Source: Pseudomonadota bacterium (GTDB taxonomy: Bacteria; Pseudomonadota; Gammaproteobacteria; Burkholderiales; SG8-39). From it: a stretch of 64,000 bases of DNA. Both the position numbers and the translations under genes were made by a program. The notes under the pieces were generated by a model. That model was not told the origin of the DNA and did not search any database. It saw only the letters and a list, made by a program, of their open reading frames with translations. Location: positions 56,696 through 120,695 of the forward strand of contig JANXRZ010000197.1 in assembly GCA_025352885.1 (NCBI GenBank), written 5' to 3'. The stretch's first letter is position 1; each line of letters begins with the position of its first letter. Positions 57,726 through 64,000 of this stretch are shown piece by piece.

Positions 57726-58640
57726 TCAGGCGGCAGCTGCCGCGGATTTCGCCTCGGCGGTGATGCGCGTTGCTTCCTCGCCGACGATGCGCTCCATGTC
57801 ATCCTGGTACTTTAGGAGCACGCCGAGCGTGTCGTTCACGGTCTGGGGGTCGAGGGCGATCTTGTCCAGTGCGACCATTGCATTGGCCCAGTCGATCGTC
57901 TCCGCCACGCCGGGCAGCTTGTAGAGGTCGACGGTCCGCAGGCGCTGCACGAAGGCGACGATCTCACGCGAAAGGTTCTCCGCCGCCCGGGGCGCCTTGC
58001 GCCGGAGGATGTCGAGTTCCCGCGTGGCGTCCGGGTAGTCGACCCAGTGATACAGGCACCGGCGCTTGACCGCGTCATGGATCTCACGCGTGCGGTTGGA
58101 GGTCATTATGACGATCGGCGGCTCGGCGGCCTTCAGCGTGCCGGTCTCGGGAATAGTGATCTGGAAATCGGACAACACTTCGAGCAGGTACGCCTCGAAC
58201 GGCTCGTCCGTCCGGTCGAGCTCGTCGATCAGGAGGACCGGCGCCTTGCCGGGCTTGCCTTCGAGCGCGCGCGCAAGGGGCCGCTTGATCAGGAAGCGCT
58301 CGGAAAAGATGTCTGCCGCAAGCTTGTCCTTCGACTTCTCGCCTGCGGCTTCGGCCAGGCGGATTTCGATCATCTGGCGCGAATAATTCCATTCGTAGGC
58401 CGCCTGCGAAATGTCCAGGCCCTCATAGCACTGCAGGCGGATCAGCTCGCGTCCCAGCGCGCTGGCGATGACTTTTGCGATTTCCGTCTTGCCTACCCCT
58501 GCCTCGCCCTCGAGGAAAAGCGGCCGCTTCATGGTCAGCGCAAGGAACACCGAGGTGGCGATGCTCCGGTCGGCGACGTAGTCGGCGGAGGTCAGCAGCT
58601 TCAGCGTTTCGTCGATGGAAGTGGGAACGGATGCTTTCAT
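57726..58640 (-). CDS. MoxR/CoxD family AAA+ ATPase
   Basis: RPLFLEGEAGVGKTEIAKVIASALG; LLIDELDRTDEPFEAYLLEVLSDFQ. Confidence 0.93.
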   Translation of the reverse strand: MKASVPTSIDETLKLLTSADYVADRSIATSVFLALTMKRPLFLEGEAGVGKTEIAKVIASALGRELIRLQCYEGLDISQAAYEWNYSRQMIEIRLAEAAGEKSKDKLAADIFSERFLIKRPLARALEGKPGKAPVLLIDELDRTDEPFEAYLLEVLSDFQITIPETGTLKAAEPPIVIMTSNRTREIHDAVKRRCLYHWVDYPDATRELDILRRKAPRAAENLSREIVAFVQRLRTVDLYKLPGVAETIDWANAMVALDKIALDPQTVNDTLGVLLKYQDDMERIVGEEATRITAEAKSAAAAA

Positions 58641-58778
58641 GGGGAGATGCCAGAAACATTGAACGGGGAAGGGTGCATTTTCCGGCATTTGACTGGGGCG
58701 CGCCACTCATCGGGATGTTTCGCACGGGCCCGGACGCTTTTGCGCTCGGTCACCACACATTCCGCGATAATGGGGCGC

Positions 58779-59648
58779 ATGAAAGCCGCTCCGTTCGACT
58801 ACACCCGGGCCGCCTCCCTGTCCCACGCGTGCGAATTGCTCGCGCAACACGGCCCCGATGCGAAACTGATCGCCGGCGGGCAAAGCCTCGTGCCAATGAT
58901 GGCCATGCGCCTGGCGCGTCCCGCGCACCTCGTGGACATCAATCGGCTCGTAGAACTCAAGCGCCTCGATCATGTGGACGCAGAGCTGGTGATCGGCGCC
59001 ACGGTGCGCCAGTGCACAGTAGAGCGCGATGCCGTCGTGCGCGAGAGCCTTCCGCTGTTGCTGAAAGCCTTGAAATGGGTCGGCCATGTGCAGACCCGCA
59101 ACCGCGGCACGATAGGCGGCTCGGTGGTCCACGCCGACCCTTCCGCGGAAATCCCTCTCGTGGCTTGCGCGCTCGACGCGACCCTGGTCCTGCAGGATGA
59201 AACCGGTCGGAGCGAAACGCAGGCCCGTGAATTTTTCTTCGCCCCGATGGTGACCGCAATCGCGCCCGAGCAATGCCTTGTGGAAATCCGGTTTCCAGTT
59301 TGGGTTGGCGAGCACGTAGGTAGCGCTTTCGAGGAAGTGAGCATCCGGCACGGCGATTTCGCGCTGGTCTCGGCCTGCGCGCAGGTTTCGCTCAATGCCG
59401 ATGGCACGTGTACCCAGGCAGCCCTCGGCATCGGCGGCGCGTCGCCGTTTCCGCATGCATTGCCCGAGGCCGGCGAGATACTCGTTGGCAAGCGGCTGGA
59501 CGAAGCGGCGATTGCAGAAGCGGCAAATGCAGCGGCCGATCTCATCGACCCGGACGGCGACTTGCATGCGACCGCGGACTACCGAAGGCACTTGGCGCGG
59601 GTGCTTACGTCCCGGGTGCTTGTTGCCGCCAGGGAGGACGCGCGATGA
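58779..59648 (+). CDS. Molybdenum hydroxylase FAD-binding (CoxM-like) subunit
   Basis: MKAAPFDYTRAASLSHACELLAQHGPDAKLIAGGQSLVPMMAMRLARPAHLVDINRL; RNRGTIGGSVVHADPSAEIP. Confidence 0.95.
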   Translation: MKAAPFDYTRAASLSHACELLAQHGPDAKLIAGGQSLVPMMAMRLARPAHLVDINRLVELKRLDHVDAELVIGATVRQCTVERDAVVRESLPLLLKALKWVGHVQTRNRGTIGGSVVHADPSAEIPLVACALDATLVLQDETGRSETQAREFFFAPMVTAIAPEQCLVEIRFPVWVGEHVGSAFEEVSIRHGDFALVSACAQVSLNADGTCTQAALGIGGASPFPHALPEAGEILVGKRLDEAAIAEAANAAADLIDPDGDLHATADYRRHLARVLTSRVLVAAREDAR

Positions 59649-60136
59649 GCGAGCGCCTTTATCCCGTGCAACTCGAAATAAATGGAAAGGCGATCGACGC
59701 GCAGGTGCCGGCCCGCCAGACGCTCGTCGATTTCCTGCGCGATACGCTCAGGCTGACCGGAACGCACGTCGGCTGCGAGCATGGAATCTGCGGCGCCTGC
59801 TCCATCCTCCTCGATGGCGAGCCGGTGCGCTCTTGCCTGATGTACGCGGTGCAGGCCGACGGCTGCTCGGTCACCACCATCGAAGGCCTTTCCAGGCCCG
59901 ACGGCACGCCGGGTGAATTGCAGGATGCATTCTGCGAAGCGCATGCGCTGCAATGCGGCTACTGCACGCCCGGCATGATCGTGGCCTCGCATGCGCTCCT
60001 CCAAAGCAACCCCGCGCCCTCCGAAGCCCAGATCCGGGAGGCCATCGGCGGCAACCTGTGCCGGTGCACGGGCTACCAGCAGATCGTCGAGGCGGTGCAG
60101 CTGGCGGCGCAAAAACTCTCGAAGGGTAGTAAGTGA
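59645..60136 (+). CDS. Molybdenum hydroxylase 2Fe-2S (CoxS-like) subunit
   Basis: CEHGICGACSILLDG...C and QCGYCTPGMI...NLCRCTGY motifs; ATGA overlap. Confidence 0.96.
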   Translation: MSERLYPVQLEINGKAIDAQVPARQTLVDFLRDTLRLTGTHVGCEHGICGACSILLDGEPVRSCLMYAVQADGCSVTTIEGLSRPDGTPGELQDAFCEAHALQCGYCTPGMIVASHALLQSNPAPSEAQIREAIGGNLCRCTGYQQIVEAVQLAAQKLSKGSK

Positions 60137-62520
60137 GCGCGTTCCGCTACATCGGCAAGAAGCGGCGGGCCAAGGAACACCCGCGCTTCGTGACCGGCCG
60201 CGGCCGCTATGTGGCCGACATTGCGCTGCCCGGTATGAAGCATGTGGCGCTGGTCACCAGCCCGCATGCGTCGGCGATCATTAAAGCTATCCGCACGCAA
60301 AAGGCGCTGGAGGTCCCCGGGGTGCAGTACGTGCTGACGGGCGAGGAGCTTTGCGCGAACGTCGAACCGCTGCATGTCGGCGTCGATGCGCCCAAGGTCG
60401 CCCGTTATCCGCTAGCACGCGGGGTCGTGCGCTATGCAGGCGAATGGGTGGTCGCGGTCGTGGCCGACACCCGTGCGCTCGCCGAGGATGCGGCCGAAAA
60501 AGTGGACATCGACTACGAGCCGACGCCTTACGTGCTCGATCCGGAACAGGCCCTCCTGCCGGGCGCCGTGCTGGTCCATCCGGAGCATGGCAGCAACGTG
60601 CTCTTCCGCCGGAAGTTCGTCTGGGGCCCGGTCGAAAAGGATTTCGAGCGCTCGAAGCACAAGCTGTCTTTCCGGGTGAAGTGGGGACGAAGCGCGACGG
60701 TGCCTATCGAAACCTTCGGTGTCGCCGCGCACTGGCATCCCGGCACGCAGCTGCTCGACATCTGGGCATCGATCCAGATGCCGAAATTTCCCGACCAGGC
60801 GGCCCGCGCGCTGCGCCTGCCCGGCAACGCGGTGCGCGTGCATTTCGATGTCGATGTCGGCGGCAGCTACGGCGTCAAGCGCGGCATCAAGCACACGATC
60901 CTCGTCGGCTACCTCGCGAAAAAGCTCGGACAGCCTGTGCGTTTCATCGAGGACAGGCTCGAGAACATGCGGGGCGGCGACATGCACGGGCCCGACCGAA
61001 GCTTCGACATGACGGTCGCGTTCGAAGCCGACGGCACGATCCGCTCGCTCAAGATCCGCGCGCTCGACGACGTCGGCGCCTATGCGGGCCGCTCGCCGCT
61101 GCAACTTGGCAAGCCCGTGGGCGCCATCGTCGGGCCATACAGGATCACGAGCGTGGAATACGAGCCGATCTCCGTGCTCACCAACAAGACGGCGCAGGAA
61201 GCGGTGCGGGGCTTCGGCCAGGCGCCAACCAACTATGCGATCGAGACGGCGGTCGACCGGGTCGCCTCCTTCCTCAAAATGGATCGCGTGGAGCTGCGCA
61301 ACCGCAACTTCATCGCCAAGGAACAGTTTCCTTACCTGATCCCCAGCGGCTCGACGTATGACAGCGGCGACTACGCCACGGTTTTCGAAAAGGCGCTCAA
61401 GGCGGTCTCCTACCCCGAACTCATCGCGCAGCGCGATGCAGCGCGCAAGGCAGGACGACTGGCGGGCATCGGCATCGCGACGTGCCTCGAGCCCTCGGGC
61501 GGGAATTCGGCCTTCGAGCCGCTCTTCAACCCGAAGAACGAAACGACCACCTGGATGGATTCCTGCCTCGTGAGGGTCGACCTGTCGGGTTCGATCACCG
61601 GCGTGATGAATACCTCCACCTCAGGCCAGGGTCACGAAACGCTCGTGGCAACGGTGCTGGGCGAAGTCCTCGAGCGCGATCCGGACAGCATCCGGGTGGT
61701 CCATGCCGATTCCCTCAACGCACTGCCTTCGAACAGTCCTGTGGGCAGCCGCATGGCGATCATGCTCGGCGGCGCGGCCGCGGGCGCGGCCAAGAAGATC
61801 AAGGCCACGCTGATCGCCATCGGGGCGCACAACTTCGGCGTGTCGCCGGAGGCCGTGGAGTATTCCGACGGAGCCGTCCGTGTGCGCGGCACGCCGGCGA
61901 AAGCGCTTTCCTGGGACGAGCTAGTGGAAATTGCGCATCGCAGGTTCCACAAGTTGCCCTCAGGCGTCGAGCCCGGGCTGCAGGCGAAGTTCGTCTGGGA
62001 AGTGCCGACCGGCGGCGGCCTGCCGACGGAGGACGGGCGCATCCAGATGTATCCCTGCTACTCGTTCGAGGCGCATCTCGTCCTGGTCGAGATCGATGCG
62101 CAGACCGCCCTGCCCAAGGTCGTCCGGTACCTGTGCGGGCATGACTGCGGGACGATGATCAATCCTGATATCGTCCACGGCATGACCTACGGCGGCATTG
62201 CCCATGGGATTGGCGCGGCGCTCTACGAGAAGTTTGCCTTCAGCGACAACGGCCAGCTCGCGAGCCAGACGTTCATGGATTACCTCATGCCGAGCGCGCT
62301 CGAAGTACCCGCACTGAGCATCGTCGACCACTGCACGCCGTCGCCGCTGACAGAGTTTGGTCAGAAGGGTTCCGGGGAAGCGGGGTATCTGGGTGCGCCG
62401 GCCGCTATCGCCAGCGCCGTCAACGATGCCCTTGCGCCCCTTGGGCGATCGATCGACGAGCTGCCTATGACGCCGCTCGCAATCTGGACAACTCTACAAG
62501 GAGCCGGAAAAAAATGTTAA
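60133..62520 (+). CDS. Xanthine dehydrogenase-family molybdopterin-binding large subunit (CoxL-like, not CODH)
   Basis: GTG start; 795 aa; active-site loop region NKTAQEAVRGFGQAPTNYAIE; GSGEAGYLGAPAAIASAVNDAL. Confidence 0.92.
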   Translation: MSAFRYIGKKRRAKEHPRFVTGRGRYVADIALPGMKHVALVTSPHASAIIKAIRTQKALEVPGVQYVLTGEELCANVEPLHVGVDAPKVARYPLARGVVRYAGEWVVAVVADTRALAEDAAEKVDIDYEPTPYVLDPEQALLPGAVLVHPEHGSNVLFRRKFVWGPVEKDFERSKHKLSFRVKWGRSATVPIETFGVAAHWHPGTQLLDIWASIQMPKFPDQAARALRLPGNAVRVHFDVDVGGSYGVKRGIKHTILVGYLAKKLGQPVRFIEDRLENMRGGDMHGPDRSFDMTVAFEADGTIRSLKIRALDDVGAYAGRSPLQLGKPVGAIVGPYRITSVEYEPISVLTNKTAQEAVRGFGQAPTNYAIETAVDRVASFLKMDRVELRNRNFIAKEQFPYLIPSGSTYDSGDYATVFEKALKAVSYPELIAQRDAARKAGRLAGIGIATCLEPSGGNSAFEPLFNPKNETTTWMDSCLVRVDLSGSITGVMNTSTSGQGHETLVATVLGEVLERDPDSIRVVHADSLNALPSNSPVGSRMAIMLGGAAAGAAKKIKATLIAIGAHNFGVSPEAVEYSDGAVRVRGTPAKALSWDELVEIAHRRFHKLPSGVEPGLQAKFVWEVPTGGGLPTEDGRIQMYPCYSFEAHLVLVEIDAQTALPKVVRYLCGHDCGTMINPDIVHGMTYGGIAHGIGAALYEKFAFSDNGQLASQTFMDYLMPSALEVPALSIVDHCTPSPLTEFGQKGSGEAGYLGAPAAIASAVNDALAPLGRSIDELPMTPLAIWTTLQGAGKKC

Positions 62521-63482
62521 CTACAAGCAGGCTGGTCGGCGCGTTCGCTGCGCTCTTCGTCATAGCAGGAAGCGCATTTGCGCAGAACTGGCCGGCCAAG
62601 CCCGTGCGGATGGTCGTGGGGTTGCCGCCCGGCAGCGGCACGGACATCACCGGCCGGGCGGTCGCCGAGCGCCTGACCGCGCAGACCGGGCAGACCTTTG
62701 TCGTGGAGAACCGGCCCGGCGCGAGCGGCAGCATTGCGATGAACCTCGTTGCCAAGGCGGACCCCGATGGCTACACCCTTCTCGTCATGTCGTCCTCTTG
62801 GACGGTGACGCCCTCGACCGTGCCCAACCTGCCGTACGACACGCTTAAAGACATTGCAGGCGTCACGATGCTTGCCGACATCGCCAACGCGCTGGCCGTG
62901 CGCGCGGATCGGGAATACAAGACAGTGAAGGACCTCATCGCCGCGGCAAAGGCCAACCCGGGCAAGATGAATGCAGCCGTGATCGGCGCGGGCAGCGCAA
63001 CGCACCTGACTACCGAGCGGTTTCGCCTGAGCGCCGGGATCGATGTCCTCTCGGTGCCATACAAGGGCACGCCTGAATCCTTGACCGATGTGCTGAGCGG
63101 CCGCGTCGACTACTGCTTCTGCCCGATCGGCAACGTGATGCCGATGGTGAAGGATGGCCGCCTGCGCGCGCTTGCGGTCAGCTCGAAGCACCGCACCTCG
63201 AGCGTGCCGGACCTGCCGACGACTGAAGAAGCCGGGGTGCCGAACTCCGCGCAGCCTTTCTGGGTCGGCATGGGTGTTCCGGCCAAGACGCCGCGCGACA
63301 TCGTGGCCAAACTGCATGCCGAAACCGTAAAGGCGCTCAACTCACCTGAGATCAAGACGCGCTGGCTGAGCCTGAACCAGGACGTGCGCATCTTCACACC
63401 CGAAGCTTTCGATGCCCTGCTCCGCGACGAAGTGGCCTCGAATGCCAAGCTGGTGAAGGACGCCAACATCAAGGCGAACTGA
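62514..63482 (+). CDS. Bug family (TctC-type) periplasmic substrate-binding protein
   Basis: Signal peptide ...AGSAFAQNWPAKPVRMVVGLPPGSGTDITGRAVAERL; overlaps large-subunit stop. Confidence 0.92.
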   Translation: MLTTSRLVGAFAALFVIAGSAFAQNWPAKPVRMVVGLPPGSGTDITGRAVAERLTAQTGQTFVVENRPGASGSIAMNLVAKADPDGYTLLVMSSSWTVTPSTVPNLPYDTLKDIAGVTMLADIANALAVRADREYKTVKDLIAAAKANPGKMNAAVIGAGSATHLTTERFRLSAGIDVLSVPYKGTPESLTDVLSGRVDYCFCPIGNVMPMVKDGRLRALAVSSKHRTSSVPDLPTTEEAGVPNSAQPFWVGMGVPAKTPRDIVAKLHAETVKALNSPEIKTRWLSLNQDVRIFTPEAFDALLRDEVASNAKLVKDANIKAN

Positions 63483-63521
63483 AATCGAGGCGAACTGTGT
63501 CCGGGCAAGGCCAAGCCGGAC

Positions 63522-64000
63522 ATGAGCGAGCCCTGCGACCTGGTTGTCGTGGGCCATGGGGCAGCGGGGCTGGCCGCGGCCCTGGCGGCGGCCGAGGCCT
63601 CGCCGGGCGCTCGCATCACGGTCTTCGAGAGGACGCCGCAATCCGAGGCCGGCGGCGGCACGCGCTGGAGCCCTGCGAACATGCGGCTCAAATCCACATC
63701 GGAAATCGTCCCGGGCTTCGTGGAGGACATGATGGAGGCGAGCGCAGGCCGCGGAGACGCCGCTTATTTCCGGCGACTGGCCGAGGAAGCACCGGCCGCA
63801 GCGCAATGGGCCGAGCGGAATGGGGTCAGCTTCCATTCGCCCGGCTACTACCTCAGCGCGGGACCGCCGCGCATCCAGCCGGTTGGTGGAGGCGGCGCGA
63901 TTGTCGACGCGTTGTCGCGCTCCGCGGCATCGGCCGGTGTGTCTTTTCGCTATGGGAGCAGGGTGCAACGTTTGGTGCTTGGAGCCCGGGGCGCGGTCGA
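63522..64000 (+). CDS. FAD-dependent dehydrogenase (fumarate reductase/KstD-like), 3' end outside window
   Basis: MSEPCDLVVVGHGAAGLAAALAAAEASPGARITVFERTPQSEAGGGTRWSPANMRL; open to window end, so absent from ORF track. Confidence 0.85.
   Translation, partial: MSEPCDLVVVGHGAAGLAAALAAAEASPGARITVFERTPQSEAGGGTRWSPANMRLKSTSEIVPGFVEDMMEASAGRGDAAYFRRLAEEAPAAAQWAERNGVSFHSPGYYLSAGPPRIQPVGGGGAIVDALSRSAASAGVSFRYGSRVQRLVLGARGAV

Noticed and set aside
60133-62520. Aerobic carbon monoxide dehydrogenase large subunit
   Set aside because: Active-site loop lacks AYXCSFR/AYRGAGR; called a generic xanthine dehydrogenase-family subunit.
1-64000. tRNA, rRNA, CRISPR arrays or prophage
   Set aside because: No cloverleaf, rRNA-like stretch, regularly spaced repeats or phage structural genes were recognised on reading; a tRNAscan/CRISPR search was not possible here.

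Overview
This is a 64 kb high-GC bacterial chromosomal window. Gene content and synteny (metG/mrp/dcd, YjgA-PmbA, Bug receptors, two-partner secretion) suggest Betaproteobacteria. It is densely coded with about 55 supportable CDS. I saw no rRNA, tRNA, CRISPR array or intact mobile element. Main modules: (1) a lytic transglycosylase fragment and a divergent FtsH paralog; (2) a TpsB/TpsA two-partner secretion pair; (3) a Bug receptor plus Cys-type sulfatase; (4) a split divergent FdrA/DUF1116/DUF2877/carbamate kinase locus of the oxamate-carbamoyltransferase type; (5) SulP, metG, mrp, GST, dcd and a basic amino acid decarboxylase; (6) a glrK-qseG-glrR type two-component locus between folA and thyA; (7) a TetR-regulated RND efflux operon; (8) a UvrD-like helicase and an intradiol dioxygenase; (9) PrkA-YeaH-SpoVR; (10) L,D-transpeptidase/M23, MogA, YjgA and PmbA; (11) a Cox-like molybdenum hydroxylase locus with MoxR/VWA/CoxG accessories and another Bug receptor. 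The best candidate for something undescribed lies just downstream of glrR. Two copies of a TGTC-N10-GACA-type site (CTGTCG-N4-GCGGCGAC) precede a near-consensus sigma-54 promoter. That promoter drives a two-gene unit: a catalytic-domain-less IS5-type (DUF772) protein and a small membrane protein, ended by a strong terminator. All calls were made by reading the sequence; no database search was run.
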